DNA of 64,000 nt. Source: a virus. Positions 43,057-51,355 of the stretch are shown in pieces (positions within the stretch are counted from its first letter, which is position 1; every line of letters starts with the position of its first letter). Where the stretch lies: positions 62,001 through 126,000 of the IMG/VR virus record IMGVR_UViG_3300035183_000096, one strand, 5' to 3'. The notes below the pieces were generated by a model. That model made no database searches, was not told the DNA's origin, and saw only the letters and a program-made list of their open reading frames with translations. The position numbers were made by a program, and so were the translations under genes.

Positions 43057-43260
43057 ATGGGAGAACGTAAGGGGAAGTATGCGAGCAAGGCAGATTTTAT
43101 AGCTGCCTGGAATGCGTCAGACTCAGTAGATGCTGTGGCAACTAAGACAGGAATGCCCAAGGCAAGCTGTTTAAGTAAGGCTTCCTTGCTCCGTAGGGCG
43201 GGAGAAAGTCTTAAGTTCTTCCGCAAACCTGGGGGTAAGAAGACCAATACACTAAATTAG
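43057..43260 (+). CDS. Small helix-turn-helix-like protein (67 aa)
   Basis: 67 basic residues: KYASKADFIAAWNASDSVDA, VATKTGMPKASCLSKASLLR, RAGESLKFFRKPGG. The spacing of helices fits a small DNA-binding domain like those in phage regulators. AAGGAG eight bases before the ATG. Confidence 0.6.
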   Translation: MGERKGKYASKADFIAAWNASDSVDAVATKTGMPKASCLSKASLLRRAGESLKFFRKPGGKKTNTLN

Positions 43261-43269
43261 AAACAATAT

Positions 43270-43299
43270 GAGGGTGTAACACCAATGGTGTTCACCCTC
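43270..43299 (+). ncRNA. 13-bp hairpin between two small genes
   Basis: GAGGGTG/CACCCTC encloses AACACC/GGTGTT with a single bulged T and a three-base loop AAT. No U-tract follows. It lies 10 bases after the helix-turn-helix gene and 23 before the next ATG. Confidence 0.75.
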
Positions 43300-43322
43300 A
43301 ACTCATAAGCGAGGCAAAAAAA

Positions 43323-43631
43323 ATGGGGGCATATAATCCAAACACAGAAGTTGTAGTTAAAAACCCGCTTATCAATTTCCTGGGAATACACGCAAAGGCT
43401 CTCAGGGAACATGCGAGTGGAATTGTGTCAATCAAGGCATCTATTGAAGAAACAAATGAATATAAACAATTACTGTTTGACGCCGCCAAACTTATAGATA
43501 AGGCTTCTAAAATACTACCTGAAGAAAACCCGGTAGTTAAAGTAAGAAGACATACCCCTTGGTGGTGTTGGCTATCATTAGGTTTAGTATTAGGTGTCAC
43601 GCTCTATCTCAGTAGAATGTTTTTTATTTAG
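43323..43631 (+). CDS. Small protein with C-terminal membrane anchor (102 aa)
   Basis: 102 residues, helical N-terminal part (HAKALREHASGIVSIKASIE; YKQLLFDAAKLIDKASKIL), then WWCWLSLGLVLGVTLYLSRM as a single membrane helix. GCGAGG lies about 9 bases before the ATG. Confidence 0.6.
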   Translation: MGAYNPNTEVVVKNPLINFLGIHAKALREHASGIVSIKASIEETNEYKQLLFDAAKLIDKASKILPEENPVVKVRRHTPWWCWLSLGLVLGVTLYLSRMFFI

Positions 43632-43651
43632 CAAAAGAAAGGTTGTGTATA

Positions 43652-44644
43652 ATGAAATCAACGTATAAGGCAGAAGTTGTCAAAATCCATATGGAAACCC
43701 ACCCTAATGCTGACAAGCTATCTATCGTTAGGGTCTTTGGTGGTTATACAGTTTGTGTAAATAAGGAAGAATGGAAAGAGGGTCAACTAGCTGTTTATAT
43801 TGTTCCAGACACTATTGTAGATACTACTCGTCCTGAGTTTGCTTTCTTGGCTGCTGATTGTAAGACCGGAGATAAGTATTACAGGGTTAAGGCTAAGAAA
43901 CTACGTCAAGTTCCGAGCTTTGGTGTGTTGGTACCAGCCCCAGAAGGAGCTAAAGAGGGTGATGACTTATTTGATGTTCTAGGGCTTACTCATTACGAAC
44001 CTGAAACTCCTGCTATTACTGGCTGTGATGAGGTTACCCCTCCCGCCGCCAACATTCCTAAGTATGATATTGACAACATTAAGAGATATGTTGACAAATT
44101 CACAAAGGGTGAAACAGTAGTAGTAACTGAAAAGATTCACGGAGCTAATGCTCGTTATACCTTTCATGATGGCCAAATGTACTGTGGAAGCCGTACAGGT
44201 TGGAAGAAAGAAGACGAACGTAGTATTTGGTGGAAAGCCCTTCTCGCTAATCCTCAAATAGAAGAGTTCTGCAAAGCTCATCCAGAATACGCTCTATACG
44301 GAGAGGTATATGGTCAAGTTCAAGACTTGAGGTATGGCACCAAACCCGGCGAAGTTAAGTTTGCCGCTTTTGACATCTGGGATAAGAATAATGCAAAGTG
44401 GTTGAACTGGAGGGAGATGGAACATTACAACAACGTATATAACATTCCAGTTGTGCCTTTGGTTGCAGTTACTAACTTCAACATAGACATCATTCTTTCC
44501 ATTGCTGAAGGTCAAAGTCTTATTCCAGGGGCTAATCACACTCGTGAAGGTGTTGTAGTCAAGCCGATAGAGGAGCGTACCGACCTTGAGATTGGTCGTG
44601 TTATCCTTAAGTGTGTAAGCCTTGGATACTTAACTCGTAAGTAA
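43652..44644 (+). CDS. RNA ligase of the DRB0094 (Rnl5) type (330 aa)
   Basis: N-terminal OB-like domain (KAEVVKIHMETHPNADKLSI; TGDKYYRVKAKKLRQVPSFG), then the nucleotidyltransferase domain with motif I TEKIHGANARYT (Lys near 161), YGEVYGQVQDLRYG, FAAFDIWDK and EGVVVKPIEE with a final LKCVS. This is the KxHGxN subclass typified by the Deinococcus DRB0094 ligase. I take ATG 43652; a TTG nine bases upstream is possible. It is coded 1 kb after the Rnl1-like gene. Confidence 0.9.
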   Translation: MKSTYKAEVVKIHMETHPNADKLSIVRVFGGYTVCVNKEEWKEGQLAVYIVPDTIVDTTRPEFAFLAADCKTGDKYYRVKAKKLRQVPSFGVLVPAPEGAKEGDDLFDVLGLTHYEPETPAITGCDEVTPPAANIPKYDIDNIKRYVDKFTKGETVVVTEKIHGANARYTFHDGQMYCGSRTGWKKEDERSIWWKALLANPQIEEFCKAHPEYALYGEVYGQVQDLRYGTKPGEVKFAAFDIWDKNNAKWLNWREMEHYNNVYNIPVVPLVAVTNFNIDIILSIAEGQSLIPGANHTREGVVVKPIEERTDLEIGRVILKCVSLGYLTRK

Positions 44645-44694
44645 CGCCGGTGTATTTATCATAATGCAACCATTTCTCTTTTTCGAGGTGTGTT

Positions 44695-45495
44695 ATGGTA
44701 AATAAATATGCCGTATGGATTGGTGGAGCTTTATTTTTTGTAAGTTTAATGGCTTTGCTTATAGCAACTACCGCAAAATATACTACTCCACCAATTTCTG
44801 TACCTCGTCTTTTACAAGAATCCTCTGTTACGGTTGTTGCCGAGAATGGTAATACTACTGCATATGGCTCCGGCACTTTAACAAATGTGGGCGGTGAAAG
44901 TTATGTTGTTACCTGTGCCCATACTTTCAGGTGTGTTAGATTAGCAGAAGATAAGTTTTTACCAGTTACAGTATTCACTGACAACTACCAAAACGGCAGG
45001 GTAACAAGTAGAACAAATTATACTGCCGACATCATAAGAATATCTCCGCCGGGCGCGGAAGATTTAGCTTTACTTCATGTAAGACAAAAAAATGCTGCTA
45101 AGCACACTATAAATTATATCAAAGCGGATAGCCTACCAGAGTTGGGCACAGAGGTATATCACGTTGGTAGTCTATTCGGGATTCGTAATCCTAACAGCTT
45201 GACTTCTGGCATTTACTGTCAGTATGATAGAAAAGGGGACAACACTTACTTTGACCAGATTAGCGCTACAGCCGCCCCAGGTTCATCAGGCGGCGGCGTT
45301 TTTGAAAAAAGCACAGGAGATTGCCTTGGTATTCTAACTCAAGCTACTATAGATTGTGAAACCATTAACTTTATAGTACCTATGCGTAGAGTACATCCAT
45401 GGGCAAAAAGGGTTGGTATTAGTTTCATTTTTAACAAAGATGTAAGCCCTATACCTATTGAGGTTATTAAACAAGGGAAAATAGAGGGTGAATAG
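44695..45495 (+). CDS. Membrane-anchored trypsin-like serine protease (266 aa)
   Basis: One N-terminal membrane helix (KYAVWIGGALFFVSLMALLI), then a chymotrypsin/DegP-type domain. Catalytic His 76 in VVTCAHTF, Asp 123 in EDLALLHV, Ser 198 in APGSSGGGVF. The N-terminal anchor suggests action on the outer face of the inner membrane or in the periplasm. GAGGTG precedes the ATG. Substrate unknown; it may process envelope proteins or phage proteins. Confidence 0.88.
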   Translation: MVNKYAVWIGGALFFVSLMALLIATTAKYTTPPISVPRLLQESSVTVVAENGNTTAYGSGTLTNVGGESYVVTCAHTFRCVRLAEDKFLPVTVFTDNYQNGRVTSRTNYTADIIRISPPGAEDLALLHVRQKNAAKHTINYIKADSLPELGTEVYHVGSLFGIRNPNSLTSGIYCQYDRKGDNTYFDQISATAAPGSSGGGVFEKSTGDCLGILTQATIDCETINFIVPMRRVHPWAKRVGISFIFNKDVSPIPIEVIKQGKIEGE

Positions 45496-45498
45496 ATT

Positions 45499-45588
45499 AT
45501 GTACGACAAAAAATGGTTAAACGCCGGTAAACCAGAGGGGCGTAGCCTAGCTGGAAGTAATGAGCTTTGGTTAAGTATTCAAGTTTGA
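45499..45588 (+). CDS. Very small ORF (29 aa)
   Basis: ATG 45499 with GAGGGTG about ten bases upstream: MYDKKWLNAGKPEGRSLAGS and then NELWLSIQV. The TGA begins 29 bases ahead of the next ATG. Real translation is plausible but unproven. Confidence 0.35.
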   Translation: MYDKKWLNAGKPEGRSLAGSNELWLSIQV

Positions 45589-45614
45589 GCAAAAGGGAAA
45601 ATAGGTGGTTTGGG

Positions 45615-46661
45615 ATGTCAAAAAAGAGACTATTATACATAAGTTGTCATGAAGTCCTAGAACACGATGAGCTTCGTATCTTTCATGAACTTGGTTTTGA
45701 TGTATTTAGTATAGGCTACTGGATGAATCCTCATAAGCCCACAACGAATATGAGGCCCGCCATACCTGAGTTAAGCGTAAACCAAGAATTGATAGATAAG
45801 TTTAATCGTGATTATCCTGAATATAAGCCACCGAAGGCTGAGTTTATGACCGGGCGAGTTGCTTTACGAAAGGACTTCCTAGATAACTTTGATGTTATAG
45901 TAAGCTGCTGGTATCCTGACAACCTCACGCACATTCTCAAGAATGCTGGCGACAAGCCTGTAATTCACAGAACAATTGACATTATCAATAGTAGAGTTGA
46001 AGACTACATAACTGGTCTATATATGCGTGCAAGACCATTTTTTATGGTTCGTATGTCTGAAATGGAAGTTATCCAGCTTAAGCCCGCTATTAAATGCCAA
46101 GCCATCATCCGTCAATGTGTAGAGATTGATAAATATAAGGGATGGGTAGGCACAGAAAAACAAGTATTTACTAACATTAAGGCTATGAAGAAAAGGCCCG
46201 ACATCCTAGATGACATTTATGAAATTGTAACAAGTAATCATAAGAGAGTGCTGGTTGGTGCAGAAAACGAAGGCATACCTTATGCTAAATGTAGTGTGCC
46301 AGAGGATGAGTTCATAAGTTTAATGCAAAAGTCTCGCGTAAATTATGTTCAACCAAGATTGGGGGCGGCTATTACTTATAGTTTTATGGAAGCCCTTAGT
46401 TGTGGTTGCCCTATAGTGACATTAGGCACTAAATTTAATGGACCCAATTGGGAAGCCGGTTTTTTTATTAAGAATGGACTCAACGGTTTTTGTGTAAATA
46501 CTATTGATGAGGCTATATCCTATATAGACCTGCTTATGAAAGACGATAACCTCGCCCACTCAATCTCCCAAAAAGCTCGTAAGACGGCTATAGATAATTT
46601 TAATTATCCTGTAGCTAAAGAGGGTTGGGCGAAGCTTATGAAAGAAACGGGGGTTCAATGA
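45615..46661 (+). CDS. Glycosyltransferase, GT-B/GT4-like (348 aa)
   Basis: Starts MSKKRLLYISCHEVLEHDEL; C-terminal half has TYSFMEALSCGCPIVTLGTK (the E..GCP nucleotide-sugar motif), FFIKNGLNGFCVNTIDEAIS and a closing QKARKTAIDNFNYPVAKEGW helix, typical of GT4-type enzymes. Sugar donor unknown. ATG 45615 lies after AATAGGTGGTTTGGG. It opens the glycan cassette and its stop overlaps the next ATG (ATGA). Confidence 0.8.
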   Translation: MSKKRLLYISCHEVLEHDELRIFHELGFDVFSIGYWMNPHKPTTNMRPAIPELSVNQELIDKFNRDYPEYKPPKAEFMTGRVALRKDFLDNFDVIVSCWYPDNLTHILKNAGDKPVIHRTIDIINSRVEDYITGLYMRARPFFMVRMSEMEVIQLKPAIKCQAIIRQCVEIDKYKGWVGTEKQVFTNIKAMKKRPDILDDIYEIVTSNHKRVLVGAENEGIPYAKCSVPEDEFISLMQKSRVNYVQPRLGAAITYSFMEALSCGCPIVTLGTKFNGPNWEAGFFIKNGLNGFCVNTIDEAISYIDLLMKDDNLAHSISQKARKTAIDNFNYPVAKEGWAKLMKETGVQ

Positions 46662-47320
46662 AACTACTTGAAGAATTAGGCTTAACAATGTTACCATCTA
46701 AGCTATTTGGTCTTACGGCAAGACCGACTTACCAACCGAGATATAGCGACAACGAATCCTCGCCACATCCAGTGCTTCATAAATTCTATAATAAAAGCCA
46801 ACAGGATAATAGCCCAAGAGTAATGGCCAAAGTAAAGGAAGTTGTAGAGGGATTACCGAATGGTTATGGCATACTCGAAATAGGTGTTGCCTTATACAAA
46901 CCAGAATATTCATTTAGTTATCATCTAATGAATCATAAACCTGAAAATACCATATATTTAGGGGTGGACTTAGAAGACAAGAGTTTCCTTAATCAGCCGG
47001 ACAAGAAAGTTTATACCTTACGCACAAATTCTGCTAATCAGGCAGAGATTAGATTGGCTATAAGAAGATTTGGCATAGAACAACTTAGCCTACTTGTGAT
47101 TGACGGCTGCCACTCCCTAAATATGGCAATAAACGATTGGGCTTATGTTGACTTACTTATGCCGGGCGGTATAGTATTGATACACGACACTAACACTTGG
47201 TTTGGACCTGTCGCTTTAGTAAACTCTATAGATAGAACTATGTTTGACGTAGAAATGTTCTTTAGAGAATACGACGACGACTACGGCCTTACATTAGCCA
47301 GAATTCGGTGTAATACATAA
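46658..47320 (+). CDS. Class I methyltransferase-like protein (220 aa)
   Basis: SAM-binding pattern: GYGILEIGVALYKPEYSFSY, NTIYLGVDLEDKSF, SLLVIDGCHSLNMAINDWAY, LMPGGIVLIHDTNTWFGP. This order (motif I, acidic end of beta 2, IDG.H, GG..V.HD) is that of Methyltransf_24-type sugar or amino-sugar methylases. ATG overlaps the glycosyltransferase stop. It could act on the glycan built by its neighbours. Confidence 0.75.
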   Translation: MKLLEELGLTMLPSKLFGLTARPTYQPRYSDNESSPHPVLHKFYNKSQQDNSPRVMAKVKEVVEGLPNGYGILEIGVALYKPEYSFSYHLMNHKPENTIYLGVDLEDKSFLNQPDKKVYTLRTNSANQAEIRLAIRRFGIEQLSLLVIDGCHSLNMAINDWAYVDLLMPGGIVLIHDTNTWFGPVALVNSIDRTMFDVEMFFREYDDDYGLTLARIRCNT

Positions 47321-47724
47321 TTAGCAAAAGGAAAGATGTCTATGGGAAGAAAGACGGAGAAATAGTAACAGCTTTACCAACTATCGTGCAAGCCGGTTCT
47401 TTTATGCTGTTCTAACGCCGGCATCTGTCCGCCATCACCTTGCCATATTCCCGGCAAGGGTGTAACTGCCAGAGAGTAGCCAAACTCTCAATGGGATAAC
47501 AAGTAATACGAGTTGCTTGGGGCACGAAATAGTCTTGGTTTCGTCAAAAAAAAAGAAAATTGGGGGCACTGTCCTACCTGACAACCCCCGACCAAACGGA
47601 CGAAAGCAAGTGTTCTTTAGATGGCAAAAATCCATAGGCATTACTAAGACAATCGCAATACCCCAAACGGCAATACTTAATGCGTTTGGGATATAAAGGA
47701 CTCGGTATGTCTATAGGAGAAAGA
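47321..47724 (+). ncRNA. Noncoding, hairpin-rich 400-base region, candidate structured RNA
   Basis: No convincing gene. Stems on the plus strand: 47436-47444 with 47453-47462 (9 bp, one bulge), GAGAGT/ACTCTC (47472-47489), ACGAAA/TTTCGT (47524-47544), TTGGGGG/CCCCCGA (47560-47591, one wobble), a possible outer TTGCTT/AAGCAA clamp around the last two, and CCCAAACG/CGTTTGGG (47662-47690). The last hairpin sits 35 bases before the ATP-grasp start. The leader TTAGCAAAAGGAAAG at its beginning recurs at other gene borders. Confidence 0.45.
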
Positions 47725-48642
47725 ATGCGTAGTTTATTACTTGGCGCTGGGCGTAGGGTGAGCTTTGCATCCGCTTTGTCTGAATACAGCGAGGTTTATA
47801 GTTATGAGATTGAAGAGAATGTGCCAATTAGTTGTGTGGCTAAAGTAATTAAGGGTAAGTCATGGAAAGATGAAGATATTTTATCAGACATCTACAAAAA
47901 GATTATAGACCTTGGTATAGATGTTATAATTCCGCTGGATGACGCGGCCACCGTGTTATGCACTCAACTCAAACCCTTATCAAATAAGCACTTCTGGCCG
48001 GTGGTTTCCTCAAACTTTACCACAAACACTTGTTATGATAAATCGCGCTTTGAATTATTTTTCCGAAATCATCTACCATTGATGTATCCGTGGGCAAATC
48101 CAGGTCAACCAGCCATCATCAAACCTATTCATGGTTATGGGAGCCGTGGAATCTTTACCGTGGATAGGTATGATAAGTATGATTTTGAACGTAAACATAG
48201 TGCCACACATATAGCACAGAAATTTATAAAAGGACAAGAATATAGTGTTGACGCATACTTCGGACGTAACGGCAAGATGATAGACGCTATACCTCGCACT
48301 AGACTCAGAGTGGCTAATGGAGAAGTATTGGATAGTCAGACGGTATATCATGAACTTATGATTCAGAAGGTGGAAGAAATACATAGCTACCTTCAATTCA
48401 GGGGACCAATTTGTTTACAGTTCATAGAAGAGGAATTTAGTAAGTACATCTACATTATGGAGATAAATGCAAGGTTTGGTGGTGGATGCATATTATCTAT
48501 GGAAGCTGGCGTACCTATGCTTAGGTTTATTAGGGATGAATGGCAAAATGGCGAAACCCATCATATACCTTTTAAGTGGAGAAGAGGTTTGCTAATGAGG
48601 CGGGTAAACAGAGAGTTCTTTTTCACTAACTCTAAGGTGTAA
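47725..48642 (+). CDS. ATP-grasp ligase (305 aa)
   Basis: Starts at MRSLLLGAGRRVSFASALSE (ATG 47725 with AGGAG five bases upstream; a start at 47707 is also possible). It is an ATP-grasp enzyme of the carbamoyl-phosphate-synthase-like kind: DLGIDVIIPLDDAATVLC, AIIKPIHGYGSRGIFTVD, AQKFIKGQEYSVDAYFGRNG, YIYIMEINARFGGGCILSME. The ligation substrate is unknown; in glycan cassettes such enzymes add amino acids or other carboxylates to sugars. Confidence 0.85.
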   Translation: MRSLLLGAGRRVSFASALSEYSEVYSYEIEENVPISCVAKVIKGKSWKDEDILSDIYKKIIDLGIDVIIPLDDAATVLCTQLKPLSNKHFWPVVSSNFTTNTCYDKSRFELFFRNHLPLMYPWANPGQPAIIKPIHGYGSRGIFTVDRYDKYDFERKHSATHIAQKFIKGQEYSVDAYFGRNGKMIDAIPRTRLRVANGEVLDSQTVYHELMIQKVEEIHSYLQFRGPICLQFIEEEFSKYIYIMEINARFGGGCILSMEAGVPMLRFIRDEWQNGETHHIPFKWRRGLLMRRVNREFFFTNSKV

Positions 48643-48644
48643 AC

Positions 48645-48953
48645 ATGAAGATAGGCGTTGATATCGACGGCGTGCTATGTGAAGATAGGATTAGAGAGGA
48701 ACGCTCAATAGCCAAGCCATTGTATGGGGCTAAAGAGCGTATAAATAAGTGGTACTATGATGGTCATGAAATCATACTATTCACAGCTAGAACATGGTCA
48801 GAATACAATATGACTAAGTGTTGGTTGGACGCAAACGGCTTTAAGTATCACATACTAATATGTGGTAAACCTATGTTTGATATATTTATAGATGATAGAG
48901 CTGTCTCAAGCCTTAACGACCCTAAGTTAAAGGAGAAGCTCAATGAAGTATAA
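48645..48953 (+). CDS. HAD-superfamily phosphatase-like protein (102 aa)
   Basis: HAD motif I MKIGVDIDGVLCED at the N terminus, motif II FTARTW near 50, and a C-terminal FIDDRAVS motif IV. Its small size fits the 5'-nucleotidase/phosphatase group of HAD proteins. It sits two bases after the ATP-grasp stop. Probably dephosphorylates a sugar or nucleotide intermediate, which is inference. Confidence 0.85.
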   Translation: MKIGVDIDGVLCEDRIREERSIAKPLYGAKERINKWYYDGHEIILFTARTWSEYNMTKCWLDANGFKYHILICGKPMFDIFIDDRAVSSLNDPKLKEKLNEV

Positions 48954-49683
48954 ACTGGGAATATGCTCATTGTTTAGAGATAGTATGCAATGGGGTGGCA
49001 TACATATCAATCATATAGAAAGGTACTTTCATCAGATAGAGTCTCAAACCAATCTTAATCAAAACGAGATTGGTTTTTTCTTACTAGAGGGAGATTCCAA
49101 AGATAATACGGCCGACACCCTCAAAATTTATGCAAGCGAAAGAAATAATGTAAAAATATTCCATCAATCCGCAACTTACGGAATGGTTACTTCAACTGAT
49201 GACCCAAACAGAATAGCCTCGGTTAGTAGGCTTGGTACAAGATTGATAAATGAGGCCAAAGAACATTGTCAATATGTTATGTTCGTTGAGTCCGACCTTA
49301 TTATGCCCGACAACTTAATCTCTACTTTGCTTAGCGATATTGAACAACTGAAGGCTGGGATTGTAGCACCAATAGCGATGCTTTACGCCCAAAATATCTT
49401 CTATGACACCTGGGCTTTCCGTAACCTAGATGATAGTCGTTGGCAGGGCCATCATCCATTTTCCCATGTTATCGACCAGTATGAAAGATTTATACCTATG
49501 AAATCGGTTGGCTCTTGTGCTATAATAGATGGAGAGGCTCTCCGTAAAGGTGCTAACTTTAATGAAGGCGCTTTTGTGGAGCTATGTAATAACGTGCGTA
49601 GCTTAGGGTATGAAATATATGCTGACAAACTTTTGCGTATATGGCATCCCTCAAGTAGTCTAGTTAATGGTAGGTGGGTATGA
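48943..49683 (+). CDS. Glycosyltransferase, GT-A-like (246 aa)
   Basis: MKYKLGICSLFRDSMQWGGI, EIGFFLLEGDSKDNTADTLK and CQYVMFVESDLIMPDNLIST (acidic ESD metal-binding region) indicate a GT-A/Anp1-like fold. C-terminal FNEGAFVELCNNVRSLGYEI, WHPSSSLVNG. It overlaps the HAD gene by 11 bases and the aminotransferase ATG by 4. Confidence 0.75.
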   Translation: MKYKLGICSLFRDSMQWGGIHINHIERYFHQIESQTNLNQNEIGFFLLEGDSKDNTADTLKIYASERNNVKIFHQSATYGMVTSTDDPNRIASVSRLGTRLINEAKEHCQYVMFVESDLIMPDNLISTLLSDIEQLKAGIVAPIAMLYAQNIFYDTWAFRNLDDSRWQGHHPFSHVIDQYERFIPMKSVGSCAIIDGEALRKGANFNEGAFVELCNNVRSLGYEIYADKLLRIWHPSSSLVNGRWV

Positions 49684-50768
49684 TAAGGACATATTCTCCG
49701 ATAATAGCTAAGAATCAAGTAAAGTATGTAAACGATTGCCTAGAAAGCAATATGCTCACATTTCATGGTAAATATGTTCGTGAATTTGAAGAGAGGTTGG
49801 CCGACTATATAGGCACTAAGCATTGTATTACAACTTTCAACGGCTCAGTATCCCTATTTGCTATATTACATTGTATTAAGCCACAACACCATCGCCCCTG
49901 TATATTCACATCTTCTATGACTTATGTAGCCACAGTAAGCCAAAGTATATTAGCGGGATATGAACCGATACTAATAGATTGTGATAGCAACTTTCAAATG
50001 GACCTAAATAAGTTAGAGGACGCATGTAAGACATTCGGCGGCGTTAAAATTCTTCTTCTACCTCAATTATACGCTGATACGGCAAACATCAGGGAGGTTA
50101 TAAGACTGTGTGATAAGTATAATCTCACTTTGCTTGAGGATTCCGCTGAAGCCTTTGGTTGTAAAACTATGGACAAACATCTTGGAACATTTGGGCTAGC
50201 GGGTTCATTTTCTTTCTTTGCTAATAAAATAATAACTTGTGGTGAGGGCGGATGTATAGTTACAGATGATGATATACTAGCTGAGAAACTTCGTCTATTT
50301 AAGAATCAGGCCAACATAGGTTACTATCGTCATGACGGCGCAGGTTCCAACTTCAGAATGACTAACATACAAGCCGCTATAGGTTTAGCTCAACTGGAAG
50401 AAATCGACTTTATTTTAGAACAAAAAGCCTTGATAGCCGCCGCCTATCGTGCTAAAATTTCAAAAAAAGTGCAAGCAGTGGTGCCGCAAAACGCCAAATC
50501 CTCTGAATGGATGCCGGTGTTTAAGTTACCATATAATGTAAACTATCTCGATTTTGATAGACACTGCAAACAAAATGATATTGAAACAAGGCCTGGTTTT
50601 ATGCCAGTACATCTAATGGATGGGTTCAGACAACTAAAAAGAACTGATTTATCTATGTGTGAGTCTATGGTAGATAGATACTTTATACTACCATGTGGCC
50701 CAACACTTACGAACGCGGAAAGAAACTCAATCATTAAGGTTGTAAATAGTTATTTTGAAAGGAAATAA
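49680..50768 (+). CDS. DegT/DnrJ/EryC1-type sugar aminotransferase (362 aa)
   Basis: PLP aminotransferase with the DegT signature: SNMLTFHGKYVREFEERLAD, HCITTFNGSVSLFAI, LLEDSAEAFGC (Asp 154) and SFFANKIITCGEGGCIVTDD with the Schiff-base Lys near 183. It is about 15-20 residues shorter than perosamine synthases but has the same order. With the phage GDP-mannose 4,6-dehydratase it could produce GDP-perosamine or a related amino sugar; the donor is inferred. GTG 49674 is an alternative start. Confidence 0.88.
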   Translation: MIRTYSPIIAKNQVKYVNDCLESNMLTFHGKYVREFEERLADYIGTKHCITTFNGSVSLFAILHCIKPQHHRPCIFTSSMTYVATVSQSILAGYEPILIDCDSNFQMDLNKLEDACKTFGGVKILLLPQLYADTANIREVIRLCDKYNLTLLEDSAEAFGCKTMDKHLGTFGLAGSFSFFANKIITCGEGGCIVTDDDILAEKLRLFKNQANIGYYRHDGAGSNFRMTNIQAAIGLAQLEEIDFILEQKALIAAAYRAKISKKVQAVVPQNAKSSEWMPVFKLPYNVNYLDFDRHCKQNDIETRPGFMPVHLMDGFRQLKRTDLSMCESMVDRYFILPCGPTLTNAERNSIIKVVNSYFERK

Positions 50769-50769
50769 C

Positions 50770-51351
50770 ATGAACTTTTGGTTTACAAGCGATTTTCATT
50801 TTGGTCACGCCAACATCATTAAGTATAGTAACAGGCCGTTTGTTGACACAATTGAGATGGACGAAACAATTCTCCGCAATCTTAACCGCAAGGTAAAACC
50901 GGACGACATCCTATACTTTCTTGGCGATTTCCTTTTCGGCCAAGACAAGATTAGAAGGTTTTTCAATTACCGTTCCCGCATTAAATGCAACAACATTATC
51001 GCTATTTGGGGCAATCATGACGATGTTATCCGTAAGGACAACAACATTCGCCAAGCCTTTAGTTGGAGTGGTGACTTCAAAGAGGCTTTCCCAGGCGGTA
51101 AACGTATTACACTATGCCATTACGCCATGAAGATTTGGAATAAATCCCATCATAGAGCGTACCACCTCTACGGCCACAGTCATGGCTCTCTACCTGACGA
51201 CCCAACATCATGTAGTTTCGATGTTGGTGTAGATACAGAGCTATTTGGTCACACTAGGTTTACGCCTTACAGCCTGGAAGAGGTTGTAGAAATTATGACC
51301 AAACATAAAAGGTTTGTGCCTGTGGACCATCATAACACTATAACTAAGTAA
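50770..51351 (+). CDS. Calcineurin-like metallophosphoesterase (193 aa)
   Basis: Metallophosphoesterase motifs: FTSDFHFGHANIIKYS (DxH near residue 7), LYFLGDFLFG (GD), IIAIWGNHDDV (GNHD), CHYAMKIW and YGHSHG. It is similar to phosphoesterases found in many phages. AAAGGAAATAAC precedes the ATG. Substrate unknown. Confidence 0.88.
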   Translation: MNFWFTSDFHFGHANIIKYSNRPFVDTIEMDETILRNLNRKVKPDDILYFLGDFLFGQDKIRRFFNYRSRIKCNNIIAIWGNHDDVIRKDNNIRQAFSWSGDFKEAFPGGKRITLCHYAMKIWNKSHHRAYHLYGHSHGSLPDDPTSCSFDVGVDTELFGHTRFTPYSLEEVVEIMTKHKRFVPVDHHNTITK

Positions 51352-51355
51352 AAGA

